Position numbers and translations under genes: made by a program. DNA of 64,000 bases from the NCBI RefSeq assembly GCF_001598035.1, contig NZ_CP014835.1, positions 2,021,001-2,085,000 on the forward strand, given 5' to 3'. Positions 55,595 through 63,664 of the stretch are shown one piece after another. The stretch is from Streptococcus halotolerans (lineage in GTDB: Bacteria; Bacillota; Bacilli; Lactobacillales; Streptococcaceae). Under the pieces are notes generated by a model, which ran no database searches, had not been told where the DNA came from, and saw only the letters and a list, made by a program, of their open reading frames with translations. The number at the start of each line of letters is the position of its first letter. Position 1 is the first letter of the stretch.

Positions 55595-56587
55595 TTATTT
55601 AACATTTGCCTTTTTGATCAAGTCAAAGAGGTTTTTACGAGAGTCACTTGGAACTTTACGAACGTCAAATTCAACGCCCAAGTCACGTAATTTTTCAAAT
55701 GTTTCCACGTCATCTTTATCCATAGACAAAACGTTGTTAACCATTGTTTTACCAGTAGAGTGAGCCATTGATCCCACATTGAGTTCTTTAATTGGTACAC
55801 CACCTTCAATAGCACGTAGAGCTTCTTGAGGTGTTTCAAAAAGGATAAGTGCATGTGTGTTACCAAAACGTGGATCTTTAGATGCCTCGATGAGTTTGTC
55901 AATTGGAACAACGTTTGCTTTGACACCGCCAGGTGCAGCTTGTTTGATCAATTGTTTACGCAAGTCATCTTTGGCAACAGTGTCAGAAGCAACAATGATA
56001 CGGTCTGCTTTAGAAGCAGGTGTCCAGTTTGTCGCCACTTGACCGTGGAGAAGACGTGTGTCAACACGTGCGAGGTTGATTTTAAGTTGTCCATCACCGA
56101 TGACAGTTCCCGGTGGGATAGCCCCTTGGAGGGCAGTGACAACTTTTTCAGTTGAAGAAGCTTCTTCAACTGGATTGAGCTCTTCTGGAAGAGCCTTGAT
56201 ACCGTCTTTAGCTTCTTTAATAATATTTGCAGCAACTTGATCAACCCCGGCATTCGCATCCATCATGCGTTCTGTGTAGGCTTGGATCAACATTGGCAAA
56301 TTAAGACCAGTGATGATGGCGAACTTGCGATCTGGATTTTCACCCATGATACGACTTGCTTGGTTAAATGGAGAACCGCTCCATAAGTCAGCAAGGACAA
56401 GAATTTCATCATCAGCATCAAATTGAGCGATAGCATTGTTGAAGTGCGCATACAAATCATCAGGTCCTTCGCTTGGCATGAAAGTTACAACTTGAACTTT
56501 CTCTTGATCACCAAAAATCATAGAACCAGATTGATGAATACCTTCAGCAAATTTACCATGGCTGGCAATAATAATACCGATACCCAT
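55595..56587 (-). CDS. manL: Mannose/glucose PTS IIAB component
   Basis: Cytoplasmic IIA and IIB domains fused in one protein, 330 residues. IIA (~1-135) begins [15 protein letters not shown] with phosphorylated His10. A linker rich in Glu and Ser joins IIB (~167-330), whose phospho-His lies in [13 protein letters not shown]. It passes phosphate from HPr to the incoming sugar. First gene of the manLMN operon, behind a cre-containing promoter. In streptococci this PTS also feeds CcpA signalling. Confidence 0.96.
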   Translation of the reverse strand: MGIGIIIASHGKFAEGIHQSGSMIFGDQEKVQVVTFMPSEGPDDLYAHFNNAIAQFDADDEILVLADLWSGSPFNQASRIMGENPDRKFAIITGLNLPMLIQAYTERMMDANAGVDQVAANIIKEAKDGIKALPEELNPVEEASSTEKVVTALQGAIPPGTVIGDGQLKINLARVDTRLLHGQVATNWTPASKADRIIVASDTVAKDDLRKQLIKQAAPGGVKANVVPIDKLIEASKDPRFGNTHALILFETPQEALRAIEGGVPIKELNVGSMAHSTGKTMVNNVLSMDKDDVETFEKLRDLGVEFDVRKVPSDSRKNLFDLIKKANVK

Positions 56588-56613
56588 TCGTGTTCTTCCT
56601 CCTATAAGTTATT

Positions 56614-56680
56614 TTTTCTAGGATAAAGAAGAATCTCTCCAGATATGGCCAAAAAAAGGCACTCTTGTTTATCCTAAAAA
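56614..56680 (-). promoter_or_regulatory. Inverted repeat in the manL leader
   Basis: TTTTTAGGATAAA and TTTATCCTAGAAAA flank ~40 bases in the 5' leader of manL, giving a possible long stem. No T tract follows, so it is not a plain terminator. It may be an RNA-stability stem or a regulator site; no known family is recognised. Confidence 0.4.
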
Positions 56681-56693
56681 GTTAGAACACTTT

Positions 56694-56722
56694 ATTCTAA
56701 AACGTTTTCAGCTAAAATGCAA
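56694..56722 (-). promoter_or_regulatory. manLMN promoter with CcpA cre site in the spacer
   Basis: Minus strand: TTGCAT (56722-56717), a 17-base spacer, TAGAAT (56699-56694). The spacer and -10 contain CTGAAAACGTTTTAG (56711-56697), which matches the catabolite-responsive element core TGAAANCGNTTT. CcpA bound here would repress the operon; the geometry is seen, the control is inferred from the known CcpA family. Confidence 0.75.
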
Positions 56723-56796
56723 GGGTTATTGAGAAAAAAAGGCAAAATACTTCGGTATTTTTCAATAACTGTCAACTTATTTGCTTGAAAATGAAA

Positions 56797-56834
56797 ATAA
56801 AAGTGAACAACTATCTAGCAGCTGCTCACTTTTG
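56797..56834 (-). terminator. Terminator of the Cof-like phosphatase gene
   Basis: Minus strand AAAGTGAGCAGCT pairs with AGTTGTTCACTTT, followed by TATTTTCATTTTC. Confidence 0.7.
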
Positions 56835-56880
56835 AATGATTTTATTAAAATTTCTGTTAAAACAAGAAAGCATTTCTTTC

Positions 56881-57693
56881 TTATAAAAAAAGTTTTTCAA
56901 GCTGTTTCGCCACGCCATCCTCTTCATTTGTGAAAGCCAATTGCTCATCGGCATGAGGGAGAAGTACCTGACTGGCATTTTTCATAGCATAGCCGGTTTT
57001 GGCGTAATGCAGCATTTCAGTATCGTTGTGTTCGTCCCCAAAAGCAATTAAATCATCAGGTGTTTTGTTAAAGACACTTAATAGGTACGAAAGAGCAAAA
57101 GCTTTGTTTATCCCTTTAGGAGAGACTTCCAAGATATTCAAAGGTCCACCCCAAGAATCCACTTCGATTTCGTTTTTAAAGTGATCACGCATGGTTGTTG
57201 CTAGGGCTATTTTATCAGCTGCTCGGGTCTGCATCAAAAGAGCGTTCGGATTTCGAGTGATTTTATGTGGCTCAAGTCGCATCTGTTCAGTGATTTTGTC
57301 AACACCAAATAATGAAGGTTCGATACGTTCTGGATATTCTAGTGTAATATAGAAGTTTTTACGATATTCACTAGCGATAAAATCCATCTCATAGAAGTCG
57401 CTAGACTTGAGGAGCTCAAATAAATAAGATCTATCTAAAGTAACGGATTGTTCGAATTTCCATTTTTTTCCAGGTAAGTGAGTCAGGGAACCATTAAAGG
57501 TTATCATGGGCGTATCTAACTCGAGGCGTTTGTAATGGTCAATCGCCATACGATAGGGACGTCCCGTCGCGATAACAACTTGATGACCTTGTTCGCGAAC
57601 TTTTTTGATAGTATTGACAGTGTAATCTGAGATTGTGTTATCACTGTGAAGTAAGGTTCCATCTAAATCAATAGCAATAATTTTTTTAGTCAT
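56881..57693 (-). CDS. Cof-type HAD-family phosphatase
   Basis: 270-residue haloacid dehalogenase-type sugar-phosphate or nucleotide phosphatase. Motif I DLDGTLLHSD (catalytic Asp at 8), motif II VIATGRPY, the IIB cap domain from ~85 to ~190, and motifs III/IV GINKAFALSYLL ... IAFGDEHNDTEML. The ORF opens at 57759, but MTKKIIAIDLDG at 57693 is the family start. The substrate is not predictable. Divergent from the DUF1361 gene. Confidence 0.9.
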   Translation of the reverse strand: MTKKIIAIDLDGTLLHSDNTISDYTVNTIKKVREQGHQVVIATGRPYRMAIDHYKRLELDTPMITFNGSLTHLPGKKWKFEQSVTLDRSYLFELLKSSDFYEMDFIASEYRKNFYITLEYPERIEPSLFGVDKITEQMRLEPHKITRNPNALLMQTRAADKIALATTMRDHFKNEIEVDSWGGPLNILEVSPKGINKAFALSYLLSVFNKTPDDLIAFGDEHNDTEMLHYAKTGYAMKNASQVLLPHADEQLAFTNEEDGVAKQLEKLFL

Positions 57694-57779
57694 AGAGATA
57701 TTATAGCAAAAAATGATGCATAAGGAGATTTTGGCTGCTCTTATGTTACAATAAAACAATTAAAAACGGAGGTGTTCAG

Positions 57780-58373
57780 ATGAAAAGACAGTTTATCCTG
57801 GCTCATGGTTTCTTTGCCCTTATCGCTCTTGCATCTTGGTATTATAATCTTAAAGGTCCGGGTTTGGTTTGGAATGTTTTTTTGGCTCTAGTTGCTTATG
57901 ATTTTAGTTATTTAGCACGTGTTAGTAACCACAAGTGGTTACAAGTGATTCTATTGATGGGCTGGTTACTTTTTTATCCCAATACTTTTTATATGTTGAC
58001 CGATGTTGTCCACATGTATTTTGTCAGAGATATTCTAACGGACCAATTGAGCTTTATGTATTATTTAATTTATATGTCTAGTATCTTATTGGCTTTAATT
58101 GCGGGTGTTCTAAGCGTTCGTTATGTCACCAACCTACTCAAAATGAGAAATTGGCTTTTTCGGTATGTCTTTATGGCAATATTATCCTTTGTGTCTAGTC
58201 TAGCTATTCACATAGGTCGATTTGCTAGGCTTAATTCTTGGAATGCAATAACGCATCCGAACCTTGTTATTGATGAGATAATGAAGGTTTTTTCCTATTC
58301 GGAAGTTCCTTTTGTGTTAGGTTTTGTGTTTATACAAATGTTGTGTTTATGGCTTTTGGAAGGAAATGACTAA
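57780..58373 (+). CDS. DUF1361 family membrane protein
   Basis: 197 residues with six hydrophobic segments and little between them. The pattern LLFYPNTFYMLTDVVHM and HIGRFARLNSWN, both typical of DUF1361 (a family scattered through streptococci and lactobacilli). Function unknown. RBS ACGGAGGTGTTCAG. It stands alone between the phosphatase and permease genes; the 3' end lies ~40 bases before the permease promoter. Confidence 0.8.
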   Translation: MKRQFILAHGFFALIALASWYYNLKGPGLVWNVFLALVAYDFSYLARVSNHKWLQVILLMGWLLFYPNTFYMLTDVVHMYFVRDILTDQLSFMYYLIYMSSILLALIAGVLSVRYVTNLLKMRNWLFRYVFMAILSFVSSLAIHIGRFARLNSWNAITHPNLVIDEIMKVFSYSEVPFVLGFVFIQMLCLWLLEGND

Positions 58374-58413
58374 ATAAAAACTAAAAAATTTTGTTTTCAT
58401 TGGCAAAAATGTG

Positions 58414-58455
58414 TTGAAATACGAACGATTGTTTGGTAATATATAGTTATCGTTC
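58414..58455 (+). promoter_or_regulatory. Promoter of the NCS2 permease with inverted PurBox-like half sites
   Basis: TTGAAA (58414-58419), 17-base spacer and TAATAT (58437-58442). ACGAACGAT (58421-58429) in the spacer and ATCGTTC (58449-58455) just beyond the -10 form an inverted pair around 19 bases. CGAAC is the core of the PurR PurBox (CCGAAC in lactococci and streptococci), so purine control of a purine permease is plausible. The second base of the first core is A instead of C, so the match is imperfect. Confidence 0.45.
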
Positions 58456-58481
58456 AATTAAAAGGAGTTCTATTTTTAAAA

Positions 58482-59930
58482 ATGGAAAAATTTTTCAACT
58501 TAAAAGAAAACGGTACGACAGTCCGTACTGAAATTATGGCTGGCTTAACAACTTTCTTTGCTATGAGCTACATTCTCTTTGTCAATCCAAGCCTTTTGGG
58601 TGCTGCTGGAATGCCAACCCAAGCTGTTTTCTTAGCTACCATTATCTCAGCTGTTATTTCAACCTTAATCATGGGACTTTTCGCCAATGTTCCCTATGCA
58701 CTGGCTCCTGGGATGGGATTAAATGCCTTTTTTACCTATACAGTTGTTTTTGGGCTAGGATTTACTTGGCAGGAAGCTTTAGCAATGGTTTTTATTTGTG
58801 GTTTGTTTAACATTTTTATCACTGTGACCAAAGTTCGTAAGAGCATTATTAAGGCTATCCCTGTGAGTCTTCAACATGCCATTGGTGGTGGTATCGGTGT
58901 TTTTGTTGCTTATCTTGGTTTCAAAAACGCTAATATCATTACTTTTTCTACCTCGGCTAAAGATATCATTAGTCTTAATGGATCATCTCCAGCATCAGCT
59001 GATTTATCTAAGGGGGTGACTTCAGTCCTAGCAGGTGGGGGCGTTGTACCTGCCATATCAACGTTTACTGATCCAGCTGTTATTCTTGCTATTATTGGGC
59101 TTTTTATAACAGCAGTTCTTGTGATTAAAAATGTTCGTGGTGCTATTTTAATTGGTATTGTGACAACAACACTTATCGGTATTCCCATGGGTGTCGTTGA
59201 CCTCTCTACAATAAGTTTTTCAAATAATATTGGTTCAGCCTTTGGTGAATTGGGAATAACATTTTTTGCAGCCTTTGGAGGTATGAAATCACTATTCAAT
59301 GATTCAACCCGTCTCCCACTGGTTTTAATGACCATTTTTGCCTTTTCGCTCTCAGATACTTTTGACACACTTGGCACGTTTATCGGTACAGGTCGTCGTA
59401 CAGGTATTTTCTCTGCAGAAGATGAAGCCTCTCTTGAAAATTCGTCAGGATTCTCTTCGAAAATGGATCGTGCTCTTTTCGCGGATGCTATTGGAACTTC
59501 AATTGGTGCTCTCTTTGGTACTTCTAATACAACAACCTATGTTGAATCAGCAGCAGGTATTGCTGAAGGTGGACGGACAGGTTTGACAGCTGTCGCAACA
59601 GCTTGTGGATTTTTAGTGTCAGTCTTTCTATTGCCAATTATTGGAGTTGTACCTGCAGCAGCGACAGCACCGGCGCTTATCATTGTTGGTGTTATGATGG
59701 TATCATCATTTCTTGATGTCGATTGGAGTAATTTCGAAGATGCGCTACCAGCTTTCTTTGCCGCCTTCTTTATGGCACTATGTTACTCTATTTCATATGG
59801 AATCGCTGCCGCCTTTATTTTCTATTGCTTAGTTAAAGTGGTTAAAGGGAAAGCTAAAGACATTCACCCCATTCTTTGGGGGGCAACAGCTCTCTTTATT
59901 CTCAATTTTGTTATCTTAGCGATTCTCTAA
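58482..59930 (+). CDS. NCS2 family purine permease (AzgA-like)
   Basis: 482-residue proton symporter for adenine, guanine or hypoxanthine. About fourteen helices; typical AzgA/PbuO segments are GLTTFFAMSYILFVNPSLLG at the N-terminus, NVPYALAPGMGLNAFFTYT, FALSDTFDTLGTFIGTGRRTG, and GTSNTTTYVESAAGIAEGGRTG near the middle. Length and motifs match the family. Monocistronic, with terminator at 59943-59973. The upstream region has a PurBox-like pair. Substrate (adenine versus guanine/hypoxanthine) undetermined. Confidence 0.92.
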   Translation: MEKFFNLKENGTTVRTEIMAGLTTFFAMSYILFVNPSLLGAAGMPTQAVFLATIISAVISTLIMGLFANVPYALAPGMGLNAFFTYTVVFGLGFTWQEALAMVFICGLFNIFITVTKVRKSIIKAIPVSLQHAIGGGIGVFVAYLGFKNANIITFSTSAKDIISLNGSSPASADLSKGVTSVLAGGGVVPAISTFTDPAVILAIIGLFITAVLVIKNVRGAILIGIVTTTLIGIPMGVVDLSTISFSNNIGSAFGELGITFFAAFGGMKSLFNDSTRLPLVLMTIFAFSLSDTFDTLGTFIGTGRRTGIFSAEDEASLENSSGFSSKMDRALFADAIGTSIGALFGTSNTTTYVESAAGIAEGGRTGLTAVATACGFLVSVFLLPIIGVVPAAATAPALIIVGVMMVSSFLDVDWSNFEDALPAFFAAFFMALCYSISYGIAAAFIFYCLVKVVKGKAKDIHPILWGATALFILNFVILAIL

Positions 59931-59942
59931 TTATCAAAGTGA

Positions 59943-59974
59943 AAATCATCAGCCTAGTGCTGGTGATTTTTCAT
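59943..59974 (+). terminator. Terminator of the purine permease gene
   Basis: AAATCATCAGC pairs with GCTGGTGATTT around a 5-base loop, then TTC. Confidence 0.75.
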
Positions 59975-60032
59975 ACCCTGAACTTACAAATGAATTGTGA
60001 CAAAGCCTGTCTCCTATGGTATAATGTAGTCT

Positions 60033-60470
60033 ATGTATAAGGTTAATAATGAGTCTGAGTTAATAGATTTTGGAGAAAAAATAGGTTCAAAATTAGAAAT
60101 AGGTGACATCCTTATCCTGACTGGTGATCTTGGTACTGGGAAAACAACTTTCACCAAGGGACTGGCAAGAGGACTCGAGATTGGACAAATGATTAAAAGC
60201 CCCACTTATACCATTGTTAGAGAATATGAAGGCCGTTTGCCTCTTTACCATTTGGATGTTTACCGTATTGGTGATGATCCGGATTCAATAGATTTAGACA
60301 CTTTCTTATTTGGAGATGGAGTGACTGTTATTGAGTGGGGTGAATTGATTGAACATCATCTGCCAGAAAATTACCTAAAGATTACAATTGAAGTAGACGG
60401 ACAGGGACGCCGGTTATCGTTAACTGGAAAAGGTCTTAAATATCAGGAATTGATCGGTGAACTGACTTAA
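60033..60470 (+). CDS. tsaE: tRNA threonylcarbamoyladenosine biosynthesis ATPase TsaE
   Basis: P-loop ATPase required with TsaB, TsaC and TsaD for the t6A37 modification of tRNAs reading ANN codons. 145 residues: Walker A LTGDLGTGKTTFTKGLA (~30-45), IKSPTYTIVREYE, the Walker B-like YHLDVYRIG and the C-terminal VIEWGELIEHHLP. Full length. Two bases before a GNAT gene, which overlaps the lcp gene, so three genes share one message, as in many streptococci. Confidence 0.95.
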   Translation: MYKVNNESELIDFGEKIGSKLEIGDILILTGDLGTGKTTFTKGLARGLEIGQMIKSPTYTIVREYEGRLPLYHLDVYRIGDDPDSIDLDTFLFGDGVTVIEWGELIEHHLPENYLKITIEVDGQGRRLSLTGKGLKYQELIGELT

Positions 60471-60472
60471 AT

Positions 60473-60997
60473 ATGGCTGATAAAGAATTAATTATTGAAG
60501 AAGCGCAATCATTTGATGCGCAAGCTATTAAAGTATTTATAGATGAGGTTAGTCAAGAAACATCCTTTATTATTAACGATAGCCCAGATCTGTCGATTGA
60601 GGATTTGCAACGTGTCCTCTCTTTTAACTTAAATAGTTTGAATCGGATTTGTTTGCTGGCAAAAGTGGATGATAATATTATAGGAATGGTCAATGTCACT
60701 AGCAGTGATGAGTTTAATGTCAATCATGTTGGTGACCTTTTTATTGCCGTAAAACAGGCCTATAATGGTCATGGCGTTGGTCATTATTTAATGGAATTAG
60801 TTTGTGATTGGGCGGAACATAGTCCTCAAATGAAACGCTTGGAGTTAACGGTTCAATCTCGAAATCATCGAGCCATCAAGCTTTATCAAGATTTTGGATT
60901 TGAGATTGAAGGCGAGAAGAAAGCAGCGCTAAAGTTAGATGAAGAGACGTATTTAGATCTTTTAATGATGAGTAAATGGATAGGTAATATGAGATAA
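60473..60997 (+). CDS. GNAT family N-acetyltransferase
   Basis: 174-residue acetyltransferase of the RimI/RimL-like group. The acetyl-CoA loop reads QAYNGHGVGHYLMELV, then the helix/strand RLELTVQSRNHRAIKLYQDFGFEIEGE, all family hallmarks. The substrate is unknown. Between tsaE and the LytR-CpsA-Psr gene, overlapping the latter by one base (TAATG). Its constant place beside tsaE is reminiscent of rimI in other bacteria, but this protein is not clearly RimI. Confidence 0.85.
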   Translation: MADKELIIEEAQSFDAQAIKVFIDEVSQETSFIINDSPDLSIEDLQRVLSFNLNSLNRICLLAKVDDNIIGMVNVTSSDEFNVNHVGDLFIAVKQAYNGHGVGHYLMELVCDWAEHSPQMKRLELTVQSRNHRAIKLYQDFGFEIEGEKKAALKLDEETYLDLLMMSKWIGNMR

Positions 60998-62232
60998 TGA
61001 AACTAGGGAAAAAAATCGTTTTAATGTTGTCGTTAATTATAGCAACAACAATAGTTGCAATTGGCGTTTACTTTGGCTCAGCTTATGTTTTTTCTACAGG
61101 AACATTATCGAAAACCTTTAAGGAATTTGATGGACGGGAAACAAGTAAAGCTATTGATAAAAATAAACCATTTTCAGTTTTGTTGATGGGAGTGGACACA
61201 GGGACTGCAGAACGTGGCTCTACTTGGGAAGGTAATAGTGATTCGATGATTTTGGTCACTGTTAATCCTAAAACCCAAAAGACGACCATGACTAGTTTAG
61301 AGCGTGATATCATGGTGAAACTAAAAGGTCCTAAATCAAATGATCAGAATGGTGAGGAAGCCAAATTAAATGCTGCCTACGCAGCAGGTGGCGCTCAGAT
61401 GGCGATGATGACTGTTAAGGAGATGCTTGATATTGATATTGATTATTATATGCAAATCAATATGCAAGGGTTGATGGATCTGGTCGATGCTGTTGGTGGT
61501 ATTACCGTAACCAATCATTTTGATTTTCCAATTTCTATCGCCCAAAATGAGCCGGACTATACGGCAACGGTCGCTCCGGGTACGCATCGATTAAATGGTG
61601 AACAAGCTTTGGTTTATTCTCGGATGCGTTATGATGACCCTGAAGGGGATTATGGTCGTCAAAAGCGTCAGCGTGAAGTGATTCAAAAGGTGATGCGAAA
61701 AGTTTTAAAACTGGGCAATAGTGTGTCATCTTATAAGAAGATTCTAAACGCAGTTGCGGGTAATATGCAAACAGATATCAAAATCAATTCCTCAACGATT
61801 CCCAGTTTGTTTAAGTATGCCGACACGGTCAAACATGTTAAAGAATATCAGCTGAAAGGTGAGGATGCTGATATCAATGGGGGATCGTATCAGATTCCGA
61901 CGGCTAAAGCAATTTTAACAACACAAAATCGCATTAAGAAGCAGCTGGGTAAGAAGTCAAAAACATTAAAACAGTTGAAGACCAATGTCATTACTTATGA
62001 AGAACTGTATGGAATTGGACTTGATACTGAAGAATCGGTAGAAAGTGAAGAATCATACGGTGAGGACAGTAACCAGTCAGTTCCTTCTGAAACCTATGAC
62101 TACCAAGCTCCCCAGGAATCCTATCCAGCTGCCGATACAACTGTGCCGAATGCTAACTCACAAGGGGTTTATAATGAGCAAGTACCGGCTAATCAAGGTC
62201 AGTACAGTGGAACTATTCAGCAAGCCTATTAA
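60997..62232 (+). CDS. LytR-CpsA-Psr (LCP) family cell-envelope phosphotransferase
   Basis: 411 residues. One N-terminal membrane anchor (~6-30) and an extracellular LCP domain that attaches teichoic acid or capsule/rhamnose polymers to peptidoglycan. The domain shows FSVLLMGVDTGTAERG, NSDSMILVTVNP, TSLERDIMVKL (phosphate-binding Arg), KLNAAYAAGG, VDAVGGITV and ALVYSRMRYDDPEGDYGRQ. The C-terminal ~70 residues are disordered and rich in Ser, Glu, Pro, Gln and Tyr (QSVPSETYDYQAPQ). Homologues are called BrpA/LytR in streptococci. A terminator follows immediately, then intron-like copy B. Confidence 0.92.
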   Translation: MKLGKKIVLMLSLIIATTIVAIGVYFGSAYVFSTGTLSKTFKEFDGRETSKAIDKNKPFSVLLMGVDTGTAERGSTWEGNSDSMILVTVNPKTQKTTMTSLERDIMVKLKGPKSNDQNGEEAKLNAAYAAGGAQMAMMTVKEMLDIDIDYYMQINMQGLMDLVDAVGGITVTNHFDFPISIAQNEPDYTATVAPGTHRLNGEQALVYSRMRYDDPEGDYGRQKRQREVIQKVMRKVLKLGNSVSSYKKILNAVAGNMQTDIKINSSTIPSLFKYADTVKHVKEYQLKGEDADINGGSYQIPTAKAILTTQNRIKKQLGKKSKTLKQLKTNVITYEELYGIGLDTEESVESEESYGEDSNQSVPSETYDYQAPQESYPAADTTVPNANSQGVYNEQVPANQGQYSGTIQQAY

Positions 62233-62239
62233 TACACTT

Positions 62240-62273
62240 AAAGTACCCACGTTAACAACGTGTGGTATTTTTT
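62240..62273 (+). terminator. Terminator of tsaE-GNAT-lcp, abutting intron-like element B
   Basis: GTACCCACGTT pairs with AACGTGTGGTA, then TTTTTT. The intron-like element begins about three bases later. Confidence 0.85.
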
Positions 62274-62275
62274 AA

Positions 62276-63160
62276 ATACGACGGGGATGTCGCTCCTCTG
62301 CGGTCACACTCTTTCGTGGGCACTCGAGACCAGTGACCCAATAGTGCCCCTCTAGACTGGCTATCGAGAGGTAGCAGATTAAAACTGCTTAGGGATAGAC
62401 TGGTTTAAGTCTGACGCTGGTGCTAGAAACTGAAATCGTCAGGAAGAGATAGTAAAATCGTGGCTCTACGAAAAGGAACATGTTATAGTCTTTTGAATTA
62501 AGATTGTGACATCTTCGCTTTCGCCTTACCCTACTCAATTGCTGCCCGCATCTCAGTTATTTGTCTCAAAGTTAATTCATTCGACTATATCAGGGGGGAG
62601 ATAGTGGATAGAAGAGCCCCAAAACGCTAAAGTCCTAAAGAGTGGTCACCATCTATATGTGTCCATTACGAGAGTCATTGAATGTGGACTAAGGGCGGTG
62701 TGAAAAAGATAATTCTTCTTAGAGTCGCTGGCTTCTTCGTCAGCATTCTTATCTTTACTTAGATCTTTTAAGGTTTCGCATCTTGTATAAACGAAGAAGG
62801 AGGTACGACTTATCCCATGATTTTTATAGACGTTCTAGACGACGGAACACGGAATCATGAGAAGTCAGCAGACCGCCGAAGTAGTGTTGATGCTTCTGTA
62901 ATGGAAGTGGAGTGAAGAGTTGAACAATTAAATGAATTCCACCCAAGTTGGCGGTGTCTATTTTAATTTTTAGTTTGAAAGGATGGTGGGTTGAAAGCGT
63001 CAATGATGACTATTGTTCATAAATCTAGGGCAGCACGAGAACGACTCTGTGGAATGAGAGTTGTGGGAGTCTACATACTCTCGTTATCATTTAGTTGAAC
63101 GGCCATGTGCCGAACGATACGTACAGTGGTGAGAGAGACTAGAACTTAGCCCTACTTGAT
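62276..63160 (+). mobile_element. ORF-less group II intron-like element (copy B), interrupted by a MITE
   Basis: Starts ATACGACGGGGATGTCG, matching GTACGACGGCTATGTCG of copy A. Shared blocks follow in order: GGTTTAAGTCTGACG, GAAACTGAAATCGTCAG, AAATCGTGGCTCTACGAA, AACGCTAAAGTCC, TATGTGTCCATTA, GTATAAACGA, ATCATGAGAAGTCAGCAGAC, GAACAATTAAAT and GACTATTGTTCATAAATC. The end has a domain V-like hairpin (GGCCATGTGCC GAAC GATACGTACAGTGG) and a domain VI-like tail TTAGCCCTACTTGAT. Without the MITE at 62484-62589 the length is ~779, against ~774 for copy A. It lacks any reverse transcriptase, and the domain V triad position seems changed. It sits directly behind the lcp terminator. Confidence 0.7.
62484..62589. 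mobile_element. MITE-like element (copy 2), inside intron-like element B
   Basis: 106 bases between TATAGTCTTTTGAATTAA and TTAATTCATTCGACTATA, which are inverted repeats (15 of 18 match). It shares both ends and several inner blocks with the copy at 9786-9934 in the met operon. The flanking intron-like sequence is continuous in copy A, so the insertion came after copies A and B separated. Flanking TA dinucleotides fit a Tc1/mariner-IS630 type target, as for RUP elements of pneumococcus. Confidence 0.75.
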
Positions 63161-63255
63161 TAACTTGTTGGGAGCATTTTATTTTTGAAAAGGGTTAAAA
63201 CCAGCAAAGACTATTTAGAAAAAACCAGCAATATCATATTGGGGTAAGATAATCG

Positions 63256-63422
63256 TATGAAAAATTTTTAGTGAAAAATAACGATTTTGTATGTTAAAGT
63301 TCAGGTATTTCAACGAGATGTATCGTTTTTATAAATGTTACTAGGATAGCCATAAACCCAAAATGGTCGACGGTTAACGATACTACCATTTGGAAATCAC
63401 GATTTTATGCGTTCGGTGTGAC
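63256..63422. repeat. Diverged intergenic repeat, copy 2 (upstream of ribU)
   Basis: Blocks CGTATGAA, TTTTTAGTGAAAA, TTCAGGTATTTCAACGA, hairpin 63361-63391 (AAATGGT/ACCATTT), ATTTGGAAATC and CGGTGTGACA appear in the same order as upstream of nrdR (23868-24150). The MITE found there is absent here. It ends just before the ribU promoter. 63161-63255 shows no recognisable feature. Confidence 0.5.
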
Positions 63423-63438
63423 ATCAAAGTTATGTATC

Positions 63439-63467
63439 TTGCACATTAAGTTGTCACATGTTATAAT
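63439..63467 (+). promoter_or_regulatory. ribU promoter
   Basis: TTGCAC (63439-63444), 17-base spacer, TATAAT (63462-63467), a few bases before the FMN riboswitch begins. Confidence 0.75.
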
Positions 63468-63471
63468 GTAA

Positions 63472-63592
63472 GGGTCTTCAGGGCAGGGTGAAATTCCCGA
63501 CCGGCGGTGTCTAGGTAACTAGGAGTCCGCGAGCGTAAGCTGATGTGGTGTGATTCCACAACCGACAGTAAAGTCTGGATGGGAGAAGACCG
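63472..63592 (+). ncRNA. FMN riboswitch (RFN element)
   Basis: All conserved RFN segments are present: GGGCAGGGTGAAATTCCCGACCGGCGGT at the 5' side (only its key blocks AGGGTGAAATTCCC and CCGGCGGT are needed), GTCCGCGAGCG, the variable stem TGATGTGGTGTGATTCCAC, CCGACAGTAAAGTCTGGATG and the closing GAGAAGAC that pairs with GTCTTC. FMN binding controls the downstream riboflavin transporter gene. This family is well established. Confidence 0.96.
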
Positions 63593-63627
63593 CTTTTCAG
63601 TGTCTTTTAGATACCTAAAAATCGGGA

Positions 63628-63664
63628 ACTTCTTTCAATTTATCTAAATTGGAGGAATTTTTTT
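63628..63664 (+). terminator. Riboswitch expression platform: hairpin covering the ribU ribosome-binding site
   Basis: TTCTTTCAATTT pairs with AAATTGGAGGAA (two G-U pairs) around ATCT, followed by TTTTTTT and the ATG. The 3' arm contains the GGAGG ribosome-binding site. So the same hairpin could both terminate transcription and hide the RBS when FMN is bound. Confidence 0.7.

Noticed and set aside
57694..57759. Upstream start of the Cof-type phosphatase
   Set aside because: The extra hydrophobic residues would put the catalytic Asp unusually far in; the frame there overlaps the region upstream of the divergent gene.
58910..59377. 155-codon open frame antisense to the purine permease gene
   Set aside because: It lies wholly within a well-matched NCS2 gene, has proline/threonine-rich composition typical of the reverse frame of membrane helices, and has no convincing start site or family.
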